From contig DAITSJ010000016.1 in the NCBI GenBank assembly GCA_036843405.1, positions 13,564-77,563 of the forward strand: DNA of 64,000 nucleotides, in the 5' to 3' direction. Under the pieces are notes generated by a model, which saw only the letters and a list, made by a program, of their open reading frames with translations, ran no database searches and was not told the origin of the DNA. This stretch comes from DGNJ01 sp002388905. GTDB lineage: Bacteria > Pseudomonadota > Gammaproteobacteria > Pseudomonadales > Porticoccaceae. The translations under genes and the position numbers were made by a program. This document shows positions 48,696 to 58,158 of the stretch, one piece after another. The first letter of the stretch is position 1. The number at the start of each line of letters is the position of its first letter.

Positions 48696-50036
48696 TCAGG
48701 AGGCGGGAATCTTGATTCGCTGCCCCACCCGGATCACGGTGGATTTCATTTCATTGTACCGCACGATCGCATCCACGGAGACATCGTGGCGCTGGGCGAT
48801 ATCGGAAAGCGTATCGCCGCGGCCGATGGTATAGACCCTGTCGGCGCCCCGGTGTTGGTTGGCCGCCACCCAGGTCCCCAGTGGCGGCTTGGCGTAGAAA
48901 TATCGCCTGACCCCTGAGAAGATGGCGTCCGCCATGCGCCGCTGATAGGCGGCATTGGACAACTGGCGGGCCTCGGTGGGATTGGAGATAAAACCGGTTT
49001 CCACCAGGATGGAGGGAATATCCGGCGATTTGAGCACCACGAACCCGGCCTGTTCCACCTGCTTCTTGTGCAAGCGGGCAATGCCGCCCATGGCCTTGAG
49101 AACCTCCTCGCCCACCTCCAGGCTGCTGTTCAGGGTCGCGGTCATGGACAGATCCAGCAGCACGCTGGCCAGCATGCTGTCCTTGTCGCTGAGCTTGACC
49201 GTGCCCACGCCACCGATAAGGTCGGCCCGGTTCTCCCGCTCCGCCAGATAGCGGGCGGTTTCACTGGTGGCGCCACTGGGGGACAGGGCGAACACCGAGG
49301 CGCCCCGGGCAGCCGGGCTCTTGAAGGCATCCGCGTGGATCGACACGAAAACATCGACCCGCGCGCTGCGGGCCAGATCGGTGCGCTTGCGCAGGGGGAT
49401 ATAGTAGTCCCCGGTACGGATCAGCACCGCCTTGAAGCCCGGTTCGGCATCCGCCAGGCGCTTCAATTCCCGGCTGATGGCCAGGACCACCTGCTTTTCG
49501 TGCAACCGGTTGGGGCCGATGGCGCCGGGATCCTCGCCACCGTGACCGGCATCGATGCCGATAAGGATATCGCGCTGGCTGCTCTCCATGTCCATATAGT
49601 CGCGCAGGGTCTTGGAGCGTTTGGCTTCCATGTCATAGAGATCCACCACCAGCCGGTCGCCATACTGCTCGTTGCCCCTGAGGCTGAAGCTGCGGGGATT
49701 GATGGCCTTTTCCAGATCGAGCACCACCCGCAGGTCAGTGCCGTTGCGGGGCGCACTGCGAACGCCGGCAATGGGGGTATCGGCCAGGCCCAGGTCGGGA
49801 ACGTCGCCGGGCAGGCGGGCGTTATCGATATCGATGACCAGGCGGCGGGGGTCGTCCAGGGAAAAGATGTTGTGGTTCACCGGACCGCTCAGGTCGAAAA
49901 CCAGGCGGGTATGGTCGGGTGCCCGCCACAAGCGGACACCTTCGACGACGGCGGCCTGAGCCCGGCCGACCATCAGCAATAACAGTCCCAGGCACAGTAC
50001 GGCGGTCAGGTTTCGGGTGTGGAGTCGCTCTGCCAT
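48696..50036 (-). CDS. amiB: N-acetylmuramoyl-L-alanine amidase AmiB
   Basis: Periplasmic zinc amidase splitting septal peptidoglycan for daughter-cell separation, normally activated by EnvC. 446 residues: signal peptide ([18 protein letters not shown], cleavage near 28), AMIN domain (about 30-130), Amidase_3 (about 170-390; [46 protein letters not shown]), and a C-terminal LysM ([18 protein letters not shown]). The LysM tail is typical of the Pseudomonas-type AmiB. Start overlaps the 3' end of tsaE by 31 bp. Confidence 0.97.
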   Translation of the reverse strand: MAERLHTRNLTAVLCLGLLLLMVGRAQAAVVEGVRLWRAPDHTRLVFDLSGPVNHNIFSLDDPRRLVIDIDNARLPGDVPDLGLADTPIAGVRSAPRNGTDLRVVLDLEKAINPRSFSLRGNEQYGDRLVVDLYDMEAKRSKTLRDYMDMESSQRDILIGIDAGHGGEDPGAIGPNRLHEKQVVLAISRELKRLADAEPGFKAVLIRTGDYYIPLRKRTDLARSARVDVFVSIHADAFKSPAARGASVFALSPSGATSETARYLAERENRADLIGGVGTVKLSDKDSMLASVLLDLSMTATLNSSLEVGEEVLKAMGGIARLHKKQVEQAGFVVLKSPDIPSILVETGFISNPTEARQLSNAAYQRRMADAIFSGVRRYFYAKPPLGTWVAANQHRGADRVYTIGRGDTLSDIAQRHDVSVDAIVRYNEMKSTVIRVGQRIKIPAS

Positions 50037-50518
50037 GATTCGAGCCTGGTCAGCACTTGTTCCCCGGTTCTTGTAGGGGCCATTATAACCAGCCGTCGAC
50101 CGCTGTTTTCAACCGAGATTGTCACACGCAGGTCGGGTCGGGGCAACATCCCGGCGCCGCGCTCGGGCCACTCGATCATGCCCAGGCTCTCGTCCTCGAA
50201 ATAATCCCGGATACCCATGTACTCAAGCTCTTCCGGATCCCCCAGACGGTACAGGTCGAAGTGAAAAACCCTGCCGCTGTCCAGTTCGTAGGGTTCCACC
50301 AGGGTATAGGTGGGGCTCTTCACCGGGCCGGCGTGACCCCGGCCACGCAGGATACCCCGGCACAGGGTGGTCTTGCCGGCACCGAGATCGCCCTCCAGAA
50401 AAATCAGCCCGGACGCCATGGCGGCCCCGAGCGCCTCGCCGAAGGACTCCATGGCCTCCTCCCCGTCCAGGTACAGGCCGAGTACCGCCAGTGGCCGTGC
50501 GTCCACGTCGACAGTCAC
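50006..50518 (-). CDS. tsaE: tRNA threonylcarbamoyladenosine biosynthesis ATPase TsaE
   Basis: ATPase partner of TsaB-TsaD in t6A37 synthesis. 170 residues with Walker A GDLGAGKTTLCRG, switch GHAGPVKSPTYTLVEPY, HFDLYRLGDPEELEYMG, and IEWPERG. The start is set at GTG 50518: it overlaps the nnr stop as GTGA and has GGAGGTGA eight bases before it. A longer TTG start at 50545 inside nnr would place that ribosome site inside the gene. Confidence 0.95.
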   Translation of the reverse strand: MTVDVDARPLAVLGLYLDGEEAMESFGEALGAAMASGLIFLEGDLGAGKTTLCRGILRGRGHAGPVKSPTYTLVEPYELDSGRVFHFDLYRLGDPEELEYMGIRDYFEDESLGMIEWPERGAGMLPRPDLRVTISVENSGRRLVIMAPTRTGEQVLTRLESWQSDSTPET

Positions 50519-52020
50519 AGGCCATTCACCTCCCGGCGCAGCCAATGAAAGAGGTCGGTGGCGCCGAGACCCCGCTCGCCGCCCGCTCCGGCAGCCCGGT
50601 CGGCGGCCCGCGCGTGCAGGCAGACACCCAGGCGCGCGGCATCACCGGGAGACAGGCCCTGGGCGAGCAGTCCGCCGAGAATCCCGCTCAGGACGTCGCC
50701 CATGCCACCGGTTGCCATGCCCGGATTGCCGCCGGTGCACAGCCCCACCGGTTCGTCGCCACCGCCGCACACCAGGGATCCCGCTCCTTTGAGGATGACG
50801 GTGGCCCCGTATTTTTGCTGCAGGGCGCGAACCGCGGCGAAACGGTCCGCCTGGATGTCGGCCGGCTCACAACCCAGCAGGCGCGCCGCCTCCCCCGGAT
50901 GGGGAGTCAGCAGCCATTTGCCGGCATCGGCATCGGCACCGGCGCCGATTCGGCCCTGGGCGAGGATGTTGAGGCCATCGGCGTCAATGATCAGCGGCAG
51001 GCCACTGGCCACGGCTTTCTGGAATAATTGTTCGGACCAGGGGGAGCGCCCCAGGCCGGGGCCCACCACCAGCACCGAGGGGCGGTCGAGATGGGGCTCG
51101 AGCTCCTGGCCGGAGGCCGTGGCCAGGGCCATCACCTCGGGACAGCGGGCGAGAATGGCGGCCACGTGCTCGGCCCGGGTGGCGGCACTGACCAGGCCCG
51201 CGCCGGTGCGCAGGGCCGCTTCGGCGGCCATGGCAACGGCGCCGCCGAAACCCTGGTCGCCACCGATCACCATGACATGGCCATAGTGACCCTTGTGGGC
51301 ATCCCGGGGCCGGGGGCCGAGCAGCGAACGCAGACTCGCCAGGTCGAGTATCTCGGTGGCCGCCTCGTCGGCTGGCCGGATGGAATCGGGCGTGCCCAGA
51401 TCGTCGAAGACAATCTCCCCGACCACCGCCGGGCCCTTGCCGGTAAAAAGCCCCCGCTTGAGCCCGATAAACGTGGGTGTCACCTGGGCCCGCACCGCCG
51501 ACCCGCCGTGGACACCCGTGTCGCTGTCGAGTCCGGACGGGATATCCACGGCCATTACCGGCAAACCGGCGCTGTTGACCGCCGCCACGGCCTCATCGAA
51601 GGGTTTTCGCAACGCCCCCTTGATGCCGGTACCGAGCATGGCATCGACGATGATCCCTGCCTCCGGCACCGGTGCCTCCTGGAAGGGCGTCATGGCCACA
51701 CCCGCCTCGCGGGCATAGCGCCAGGCGCGTTCGGCATCGCCCTTGAGCTTCTCCGCCGGGGCCACCTGGACGATCTCGGCGTCGATGCCCCGTTCCCGGG
51801 CCAGGCCGGCGACGATATAGCCATCGCCGCCATTGTTGCCGCCGCCGCAGTAGACGGTGATTTTTACCGGCTCCGGCCAGCGATCCAGAAGGGCTTTCAG
51901 GGCCGCCCGGCCGGCGCGTTTCATCAGGACGATACCCGGGATGCCGGCCTCCTCGATGGCGCGACGGTCCAGTTCGCGAACCTGCTCGGCGGTGTACAGG
52001 GCGGTGGGTAGTGCTGTCAT
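50515..52020 (-). CDS. nnr: bifunctional NAD(P)H-hydrate epimerase / ADP-dependent dehydratase
   Basis: Repairs damaged NAD(P)HX. 501 residues: the N-terminal YjeF_N epimerase (about 1-215; YTAEQVRELDRRAIEEAGIPG, VYCGGGNNGGDGYIVA, VDIPSGLDSDTG) is fused to the C-terminal carbohydrate-kinase-like dehydratase (about 225-495; HKGHYGHVMVIGGDQGFGGA, LTPHPGEAARLLG, VILKGAGSLV, GNPGMATGGMGDVLSGI). ATG 52020 is chosen; ATG 52032 (MEGTMTAL) is possible. Divergent from queG. Confidence 0.97.
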   Translation of the reverse strand: MTALPTALYTAEQVRELDRRAIEEAGIPGIVLMKRAGRAALKALLDRWPEPVKITVYCGGGNNGGDGYIVAGLARERGIDAEIVQVAPAEKLKGDAERAWRYAREAGVAMTPFQEAPVPEAGIIVDAMLGTGIKGALRKPFDEAVAAVNSAGLPVMAVDIPSGLDSDTGVHGGSAVRAQVTPTFIGLKRGLFTGKGPAVVGEIVFDDLGTPDSIRPADEAATEILDLASLRSLLGPRPRDAHKGHYGHVMVIGGDQGFGGAVAMAAEAALRTGAGLVSAATRAEHVAAILARCPEVMALATASGQELEPHLDRPSVLVVGPGLGRSPWSEQLFQKAVASGLPLIIDADGLNILAQGRIGAGADADAGKWLLTPHPGEAARLLGCEPADIQADRFAAVRALQQKYGATVILKGAGSLVCGGGDEPVGLCTGGNPGMATGGMGDVLSGILGGLLAQGLSPGDAARLGVCLHARAADRAAGAGGERGLGATDLFHWLRREVNGL

Positions 52021-52156
52021 TGTGCCTTCCATCTCTTCGTCGGGGCGTGGATTTCTGGCAGAATTATAGGGCATAGTACGCACAATTCCTGCACGGGGAA
52101 TGCCGGCGGGCCCATTCATTGCCCGCGACCTCTCCCCACCTTCAGTCGACGCGCCC

Positions 52157-53266
52157 ATGCCCCTCGCCAGCACCGACCTCGAACACCTGGCCCGCCAGAT
52201 CAAAACCTGGGGCCGCGAACTGGGTTTCCAGCAGACCGCCATTGCCGGCATCGACCTGAAAATGGCGGGCGACAGGCTGCGGGAATGGCTGGCAAAGGGT
52301 TACCAGGGAGACATGGCCTGGATGGCCGAGCACGGTGAGAAGCGCTGGCACCCGGACCAGCTGCTGCCCGGCACCGCCCGCGTTATCGCCTTGCGCATGG
52401 ATTACCTGCCGCCGGACAGCAACCTGATCGCCGTGCTGCGCGACAGCGACAAGGCCTATCTGTCCCGCTACGCCCTGGGCCGCGACTACCACAAACTGAT
52501 CCGCAAGCGCCTGGCCACCCTCACCCGGCTGATCAAGGAGGCCGCCGGCGAAAGCGTGGTTCAGCGCCCCTTCGTGGACAGCGCCCCGGTACTGGAAAAA
52601 CCGCTGGCGGAAAAAGCGGGGCTGGGCTGGATGGGCAAGCACACCCTTATCCTCAATAGCGAAGCGGGCTCCTGGTTTTTCCTGGGGGAAATCTATACCT
52701 CCCTGCCCCTGCCGGTCGACGCCCCCGACCAGCCGGACCGCTGCGGCAGTTGCAGCGCCTGCCTTAACATCTGCCCCACCGATGCCTTTCCCCGCCCCTA
52801 CGAACTGGATGCCCGGCGCTGCATTTCCTACCTGACCATCGAGCATAAGGGCGCCATCCCCGAGGAACTGCGGCCCCTTATGGGCAATCGGGTTTTCGGT
52901 TGCGACGATTGCCAGGCCATTTGTCCCTGGAACCGGTTCGCCCGCCCCACCGACGAGTCGGATTTCCATCCCCGCCACGGGCTGGCGGATGCACGGCTGG
53001 TAACCCTGTTCCGATGGACCGAGGCGGAGTTCCTGGAAAAAACCGCCGGTTCGCCCATCCGGCGCATCGGCTACGAACGCTGGCAGCGCAACCTGGCGGT
53101 GGGCCTGGGTAACGGCAGTGCGAGTTCGGAAGCTGTCCGGGCCCTGGCGGAAAAGCGGGACACCGCCTCGCCGCTGGTCCGGGAGCATATCGACTGGGCC
53201 CTTGAAAACCTGCGCAAGCAGGATACCCGGGCACCGGGACCGAAACCCTTCCCACTGCTCAACTAG
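52157..53266 (+). CDS. queG: epoxyqueuosine reductase QueG
   Basis: Cobalamin and Fe-S dependent reduction of epoxyqueuosine to queuosine in tRNA. 369 residues from ATG 52157. Two 4Fe-4S motifs: CGSCSACLNICPTDAFP (about 195-211) and CDDCQAICPWN. RPFVDSAPVLEKPLAEKAGLGWMGKHT is the family block. A C-terminal HEAT-like segment follows. The stop codon TAG lies at the left edge of a MITE: TA is the target duplication and G is the first element base. Removing the element leaves TAA in frame, so the protein is unchanged by the insertion. Confidence 0.96.
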   Translation: MPLASTDLEHLARQIKTWGRELGFQQTAIAGIDLKMAGDRLREWLAKGYQGDMAWMAEHGEKRWHPDQLLPGTARVIALRMDYLPPDSNLIAVLRDSDKAYLSRYALGRDYHKLIRKRLATLTRLIKEAAGESVVQRPFVDSAPVLEKPLAEKAGLGWMGKHTLILNSEAGSWFFLGEIYTSLPLPVDAPDQPDRCGSCSACLNICPTDAFPRPYELDARRCISYLTIEHKGAIPEELRPLMGNRVFGCDDCQAICPWNRFARPTDESDFHPRHGLADARLVTLFRWTEAEFLEKTAGSPIRRIGYERWQRNLAVGLGNGSASSEAVRALAEKRDTASPLVREHIDWALENLRKQDTRAPGPKPFPLLN

Positions 53267-53531
53267 GGCCTGTTAACACTAATTGGATTGCGCCTGTTGT
53301 GACTAAAAATTCGCCAATCGAGGCATGAGGAGAGTAGTTTGGTTGTTCCAAATGAACGACGAGTAACGAAGAGTGGTGGATTTTTAGCCACAACCCGAAG
53401 GGCTGGAGCCCTTTTTGCCCCCAGCGTTGTTGTCAGTCGCTCATTTAGAATGACTAAACTTCGCTTCTTCCGCCTAGCTGGAGGTAAAAATGGCTTCCAG
53501 CAGGTGCAATCCAATTAGTGTTAACAGACCC
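53265..53531. mobile_element. MITE with terminal inverted repeats and TA target duplication
   Basis: A 267-bp element. 53265-53296 and 53500-53531 are inverted repeats of 32 bp with two mismatches (AGGGCCTGTTAACACTAATT at the left; complement at the right). The flanking TA on both sides suits a TA duplication, as made by Tc1/mariner-IS630-type transposases. A second inner inverted pair (GTTGTGACTAAAAATTCG near 53297, GGATTTTTAGCCACAAC near 53379) shows more internal pairing. No open frame. A degraded relative lies at about 32751-32928 in inverse orientation. Confidence 0.85.
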
Positions 53532-53601
53532 TAAGACACTCCCTTCTTTTTTGCCGACGACAACCGGGCGGAACACCCGGGCCGAACGACACTATTGCAC
53601 A

Positions 53602-53616
53602 TGATAATAGTTATCA
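53602..53616 (+). promoter_or_regulatory. Fur-box-like operator
   Basis: TGATAAT-A-GTTATCA, a 7-1-7 inverted repeat with one mismatch to the Fur consensus TGATAAT-N-ATTATCA, in an AT-rich promoter-like segment 82 bp before the following start codon. Confidence 0.75.
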
Positions 53617-53697
53617 TTTATATTTGCATTAACGGCAGCTCAATCGCCAACGGCATAGCCATATGCAGGCGTAGGCGTTATATAAAAGGAGGATGAC

Positions 53698-54192
53698 ATG
53701 AAGTTTATCTGTGCAAAACACCGGCAACTGCTGAGGAACCAGCCCGCCAAGGCGCACCGACGCTGGCAGGAGTGGCTTGATCGCGGCCAGGTGGCCATGG
53801 CGAACAAAGAGTGGGCAATGGCCATTCGCTTCTTCGGTTGTTGCTACGAAATCGCCGAAATGCGCCTGCCCGCTTCCGGGACGGACACCACCTTTGTCGA
53901 CCGCCTGAGCCCGGAGGACCGGCTGATGCTCTCCGGCCATCTGCTCGCCGAGTGCTTCGGTCGCAGCGGCAAACGCTCACTGGAGCGCCACTACCTGCTC
54001 GCCGTCCACCACCACCTGACACGGGACCTGGCGGGCACGGGGCCGGTTCCCCGGGGGCGGGACAAGAATATCCGGATTTCCCTGCTCATGCTCGAGCGTT
54101 ACTGCCGGCTGCATGGCGAGTTCAGCGGTTTCTCGGCCTGCCGCGAGCAGGGTAGCGAACTGCTGGCGGGAAATGCCGCCGCCTTGCATTGA
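53698..54192 (+). CDS. unrecognised small protein downstream of a Fur box
   Basis: 164 residues, ATG 53698 with a very strong AAAGGAGGATGAC site. No signal peptide or membrane helix. Helical and rich in Arg, His and Cys: KFICAKHRQLLRNQ, RFFGCCYEIAEMRLP, HYLLAVHHHLTRDLAG, RYCRLHGEFSGFSACREQG. The two-helix repeats (RWQEWLDRGQVAMANKEWAMAIRFFGCCYEIAE) recall TPR-like pairs but the motif is not firm. His/Cys richness and the operator suggest an iron-starvation role; the function is unknown. Alone between a MITE and rpsT. Confidence 0.75.
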   Translation: MKFICAKHRQLLRNQPAKAHRRWQEWLDRGQVAMANKEWAMAIRFFGCCYEIAEMRLPASGTDTTFVDRLSPEDRLMLSGHLLAECFGRSGKRSLERHYLLAVHHHLTRDLAGTGPVPRGRDKNIRISLLMLERYCRLHGEFSGFSACREQGSELLAGNAAALH

Positions 54193-54290
54193 ACACCCTT
54201 CGGGCAGGGGCGGACCATCTTGATTAGCGCCGCCATTCTCTGTATAGTGCCGCGTCCTTAAACAGTAGATCCAACCAAAGGAGCAAGACG

Positions 54291-54557
54291 GTGGCCAACT
54301 CACCCCAAGCACGCAAGCGCGCAAGGCAGAACGACAAGCGCCGGCTACACAATGCCAGCCTGCGCTCCCTGGCACGCACCTCCATCAAGAAGGTCCAGGG
54401 TGCCATCGCCGCTGGCGACCAGCAGGCCGCACAGGCGGCTTACCAGAGCGCCGTGCCGGTCATCGATCGCATCGCCGACAAGGGCATTATCAACAAGAAC
54501 AAGGCTGCCCGCCACAAGAGCCGTCTCAACGCCCAGATCAAGGCGCTGGCCGGCTGA
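54291..54557 (+). CDS. rpsT: 30S ribosomal protein S20
   Basis: 16S rRNA-binding primary assembly protein of the small subunit. 88 residues: [33 protein letters not shown] at the N terminus, and [23 protein letters not shown] at the C terminus. Start codon is GTG with AAAGGAGCAAGACG before it; rpsT with a non-ATG start is also known from E. coli (autogenous control). Followed by a terminator. Confidence 0.98.
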   Translation: MANSPQARKRARQNDKRRLHNASLRSLARTSIKKVQGAIAAGDQQAAQAAYQSAVPVIDRIADKGIINKNKAARHKSRLNAQIKALAG

Positions 54558-54638
54558 CGGACGGCCTTCACGGCCAGGAAAACCGCTTTCCGACGTTTCC
54601 AAGGGGCCGCTGCCCGGCCTCCGGAACGACAAAGGAAA

Positions 54639-54675
54639 AAATGCCCCGGACCTACGCCCGGGGCATTTTCGTTTT
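54639..54675 (+). terminator. rpsT terminator
   Basis: AATGCCCCGG / CCGGGGCATT stem with a loop of 8-9 bases and a T-rich tail (TTTTCGTTTT). Confidence 0.9.
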
Positions 54676-54802
54676 CAGGGTTCTGCATTTCCCGGGCGCC
54701 GGGGTTCCATGGATTTGTCGTGGCCGGTGTAACCCGTTAACTGCAGCGCCCGCTCTAAAGAAGCAAGCCCTTTCCCTTATTCCTGCCGTCCGTGTTTGCT
54801 GC

Positions 54803-54830
54803 CAAAAAAAATCCCCTGATGCCAGGGGAT
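54803..54830 (-). terminator. ssb terminator
   Basis: Minus-strand ATCCCCT / AGGGGAT stem with short loop followed by T8, 20 bp after the ssb stop. Confidence 0.92.
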
Positions 54831-54851
54831 TCTCTTCGATAACGGTTCGTT

Positions 54852-55331
54852 TTAGAACGGAATATCGTCGTCAAAATCGGCAAAGCCGGAATCATCGGCG
54901 CTCCCCGAAGACTGGCTGGCCGCCGCCGGCTGAGCCTGTGGGCGATTCTGGGAATTCTGGGAAAAGTCCTGATTGAAATCGCCGCCACCGCCGCCGCGGG
55001 AATCCAGCATCTGCATCTCGTTGGCGACAATTTCGGTAGTATAGCGATCCTGGCCATCCTGGCCCTGCCATTTGCGGGTGCGCAGGGAGCCCTCGATATA
55101 CACCTTGGAACCTTTCTTCAGGTACTCCCCGGCAATCTCGGCGAGTCGATTGAAAAAAACCACCCTGTGCCACTCCGTGCGCTCCTGCTGCTGGCCGGTC
55201 TGCTTGTCCTTCCAGGTCTCGGACGTGGCCAGGCGGATATTGGTCACCGCGCCGCCGCTGGGCATATAGCGGGTCTCCGGATCCACCCCCAGATTGCCGA
55301 TCAATATGACTTTATTGATACCCCGTGCCAT
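54852..55331 (-). CDS. ssb: single-stranded DNA-binding protein
   Basis: 159 residues. The OB fold (about 1-110) has [57 protein letters not shown]. The Gly/Gln/Ser linker leads to the acidic tip DFDDDIPF, which binds partner proteins. The MFS gene upstream on the same strand matches the Pseudomonas uvrA-MFS-ssb layout, but uvrA is not found in the window and a REP array separates the two genes. Confidence 0.98.
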   Translation of the reverse strand: MARGINKVILIGNLGVDPETRYMPSGGAVTNIRLATSETWKDKQTGQQQERTEWHRVVFFNRLAEIAGEYLKKGSKVYIEGSLRTRKWQGQDGQDRYTTEIVANEMQMLDSRGGGGGDFNQDFSQNSQNRPQAQPAAASQSSGSADDSGFADFDDDIPF

Positions 55332-55444
55332 GCTTGACTCCGTATGCTCTTGTCCAATGAAAATGTTTAAAACAGCGCATGAGTTTACTCCCTCACACCT
55401 GTCATTGCGAGAGCACTCCCTGCCCGCGGCAATCCGGGGGCTCT

Positions 55445-55985
55445 ACCGGTATGGGAGCTGTCCCCAACCGCGAAAGCCAACAGTACCTTAAACAAGCTTT
55501 ATCGCGATCAAGGATCGCTCCCACACCAGTAGCCGGCGCTTCTCCTTCCCTCCTGTGGGAGCGGTCCCCGACCGCGATTACCCACCAAAACCTCAAACCA
55601 GCCCCATCGCGATCAAGGATCGCTCCCACAGCAGGAGCAACCCCCTTAAAGGCTGCCCCCAAATAACCTAGCGGTATGGGAGCGGCCCCCGACCGCGATT
55701 GCCCACCAAAACCTCAAACCAACCCCATCGCGATCAAGGATCACTCCCACAGCAGGAGCAACCTCATAAAGACTGTCATCCGAAGCACCCGGCAGTGTGG
55801 GAGCGGTCCCCGACCGCGATAGCCCACCAATACTTCAAGCCAGATTCATCGCGATCCAGGATCGCTCCCACACCAGTAGCCGGCACTTCTCCTTCCCTCC
55901 TGTGGGAGCGGTCCCCGACCGCGAAAGCCTACCAAAATCTCAAACCAGATTCATCGCGATCGAGGATCGCTCCCACAGTATAAAA
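55445..55985. repeat. REP-like palindrome array 2
   Basis: Occupies most of the 663-bp gap between ssb and the MFS gene. Five plus-oriented GGTC-type palindromes (GTGGGAGCGGTCCCCGACCG, starting near 55449, 55552, 55675, 55796, 55902) alternate with five inverted GATC-type palindromes (TCGCGATCAAGGATCGCTCC, near 55501, 55609, 55728, 55850, 55955). Units recur every 103-123 bp and parts of the spacers repeat too (CCAGTAGCCGGC, CACCAAAACCTCAAACCA). The leftmost copy is degenerate (GGGAGCTGTCCCCAACCGCG). 55332-55444 contains nothing recognised. Confidence 0.9.
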
Positions 55986-55994
55986 AGCGGGCCC

Positions 55995-57365
55995 CTAGAC
56001 CCTGACCGGCAATGGCCGCCCCAGCACTTTTTCCAGGGCCGCCTGGTCAAACACTGCCTTGTCCACCTTGAAATAGGCCAGCTTCTGGTCGGGAAGCACC
56101 ACCACATCCTCGATGCCGGCCACGGCTTCGGCCACGTTGAGATCCATTACCGCCGGCTCGTCGCCCTCCAGCTCAACCACCAGGCTGGCCCAGTGCCGGG
56201 GCACGGGCATGGTGGCGGCCACAACCAGCCAGACCACCGCCGCCAGGGCGGAAAACCCGAATACTGCCTGGACCCCGAAATGCTGGGCTGCCCAGCCGCC
56301 CAGCAACCCTCCGGCAAAGGTCCCCAGGAACTGGCTGCTGGAGTAGATGCCCATGGCCGTGCCCCGGCTGCCACTGGGCGCCACTTTACTCACCAGGGAC
56401 GGCAGGCTGGCCTCGAGCAGATTGAAGGCCATAAAAAACAGGAACAGCCCGGCGACAAACCAGCCCAGAAGTCCACTGCGGGCAAAAAGCACCAGTTCCG
56501 CGATACCGAGCAAGCCAATGGCCACCAGGAACATGGGCTTGAGCTGGTGCCGGCGCTCGGCAAAGAGCATAAACGGCAGCATGGCGACAAACCCGCCACC
56601 CATGGTGAGCAGGTACACCCACCAGTGCTGCTGGATGCCGAAACCCAGCACCTCCTTGAGGATCACCGGCACCGACACCCAGCTGGCCATCTGGATCATA
56701 TGCAGGGAGAAGATGCCCCAATCCAGGCGCAGCAACTCGCCATTGGTCAGCGTTTGCCCAAAAAGCTTGGGCACGGGCAGGGCTTCCCGGGCAGTGATAC
56801 GTCGGCTGGCGGCGGGTGCGGGGATGTACCAGAGGACCGCACCGACCCCCACCAACGCCAGCAAAGCGGTCAGCCAGAATATGGCATCCACGCCGGCGGC
56901 TCCCGCCAGGACAGGGCCCAGGATCATGGCCAGGGCGAAGGAAAGCCCGATACTGCCGCCCACCGCGGCCATGGCCTTGGTACGGTTCTGCTCCGTGGTC
57001 AGGTCGGAGAGCAGGGCCATCACGGCGCTGGCCACGGCCCCGGCCCCCTGCAGCGCCCGGCCGGCAATCAGCCCATAGACGGACTCGGCGAGGGCCGCCA
57101 CCACGCTGCCCACCAGGAACAGCAGCATGCCGCCGATGATCACCTGCTTGCGGCCTATGCGGTCCGACAACAGGCCCAGGGGAATCTGGAACAGGCTCTG
57201 TGTAAGGCCGTAAATCCCCAGCGCCAGCCCAATCAGGAAAGTGGTGCTGCCGCTATAATCCGACCCGTACAGGCTCAGTACGGGCAACACCATAAACAGC
57301 CCGAGCATACGCGTGGCGTACAGGGAGACCAGTCCGATCAGGCTGCGGATTTCCAGTGGATTCAT
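55995..57365 (-). CDS. MFS transporter with C-terminal soluble domain (uvrA-ssb neighbour type)
   Basis: 456 residues, 12 predicted helices over about 1-390 with the MFS motif A GLLSDRIGRKQVI (about 64-76). It ends in a soluble domain of about 65 residues (VVELEGDEPAVMDLNVAEAVAGIEDVVVLPDQKLAYFKVDKAVFD) with a ferredoxin-like alpha/beta pattern. This tail is characteristic of the MFS protein found beside ssb in Pseudomonas-like bacteria. Substrate unknown; drug/proton antiport is a guess. Ends just right of REP array 2. Confidence 0.88.
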   Translation of the reverse strand: MNPLEIRSLIGLVSLYATRMLGLFMVLPVLSLYGSDYSGSTTFLIGLALGIYGLTQSLFQIPLGLLSDRIGRKQVIIGGMLLFLVGSVVAALAESVYGLIAGRALQGAGAVASAVMALLSDLTTEQNRTKAMAAVGGSIGLSFALAMILGPVLAGAAGVDAIFWLTALLALVGVGAVLWYIPAPAASRRITAREALPVPKLFGQTLTNGELLRLDWGIFSLHMIQMASWVSVPVILKEVLGFGIQQHWWVYLLTMGGGFVAMLPFMLFAERRHQLKPMFLVAIGLLGIAELVLFARSGLLGWFVAGLFLFFMAFNLLEASLPSLVSKVAPSGSRGTAMGIYSSSQFLGTFAGGLLGGWAAQHFGVQAVFGFSALAAVVWLVVAATMPVPRHWASLVVELEGDEPAVMDLNVAEAVAGIEDVVVLPDQKLAYFKVDKAVFDQAALEKVLGRPLPVRV

Positions 57366-57452
57366 GGGGAACGGGAGTTGGAATTTTAACGGGATTATAA
57401 AGACCGTCCAGCGGATTGACTACCGCTGCGGCGGCGGGCCATTCAATCCGGA

Positions 57453-58157
57453 TCACAACCACCCCGTCACCCATTTGGCCACCACCACGGCGAACAGCAC
57501 CGACAGCAGGGTCCCCACCAGCATATACTCGGCGAAGTCCCGCTCCTTCAGCTGCTCCATGCGCATCAGGCCCTTGGCGGCGACAATAAAGCCCAGGGCG
57601 TTAAGGTCGTCCGACCACAGCACCACCAGGAACATCAGCCAGCGTTCGAGAATGCCGATCACCCGGCCGGCGTTGAATGCCTCCTCGTCCAGGGACTGGT
57701 CCTGGCGGTGGGGAACCAGCCCGCAAACGGCAAACACCACTCGCACCAGCAGGTTCACCTCGTTGGCCAGCAACAACAATTCCAAGAGAATCACCGAGAG
57801 CCGAACCGCGTTGGCATCGGTGCCAAACAAAGCGTCCACCCCGGCAGCGGCAGGGCCGTTCAGTGCCAGTTCCCTGCCAGAGATCACCGGGGCGGCCAGC
57901 AGTCCCAGCAGGGCAACCAGCTGGATTACACCCACATTGCCGCGCGGTTCCACCAGCCAGCCGGACAAGCCCGTAAAAAGGATGATAGCCACCACGGCGG
58001 CGAAAAGCGCCCCGTTCCACTGGAAGAGCGCCGCCACCCCGGCCACCTGGAATGCCGCCAGCCAAGCACCGGTCAGACCCACCGGTCCGTCCCGGCGCAG
58101 ATAGATCAGCCGGGTCAGCAGCAGCCAGTTGCAGTAAGCCAGGTATGCGAGCGACAT
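57453..58157 (-). CDS. membrane protein paired with SatD (DUF3307-like C terminus)
   Basis: 234 residues from ATG 58157, one base after the satD stop (TGATATG) with GGAAGG upstream, so translation is coupled. Six to seven membrane helices. The C-terminal third (ILERWLMFLVVLWSDDLNALGFIVAAKGLMRM, then AEYMLVGTLLSVLFAVVVA) resembles the tail of DUF3307 membrane proteins that commonly accompany SatD. The N-terminal part is less like that family. Function unknown; the constant pairing suggests a membrane effector controlled by SatD. Confidence 0.75.
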   Translation of the reverse strand: MSLAYLAYCNWLLLTRLIYLRRDGPVGLTGAWLAAFQVAGVAALFQWNGALFAAVVAIILFTGLSGWLVEPRGNVGVIQLVALLGLLAAPVISGRELALNGPAAAGVDALFGTDANAVRLSVILLELLLLANEVNLLVRVVFAVCGLVPHRQDQSLDEEAFNAGRVIGILERWLMFLVVLWSDDLNALGFIVAAKGLMRMEQLKERDFAEYMLVGTLLSVLFAVVVAKWVTGWL

Positions 58158-58158
58158 A

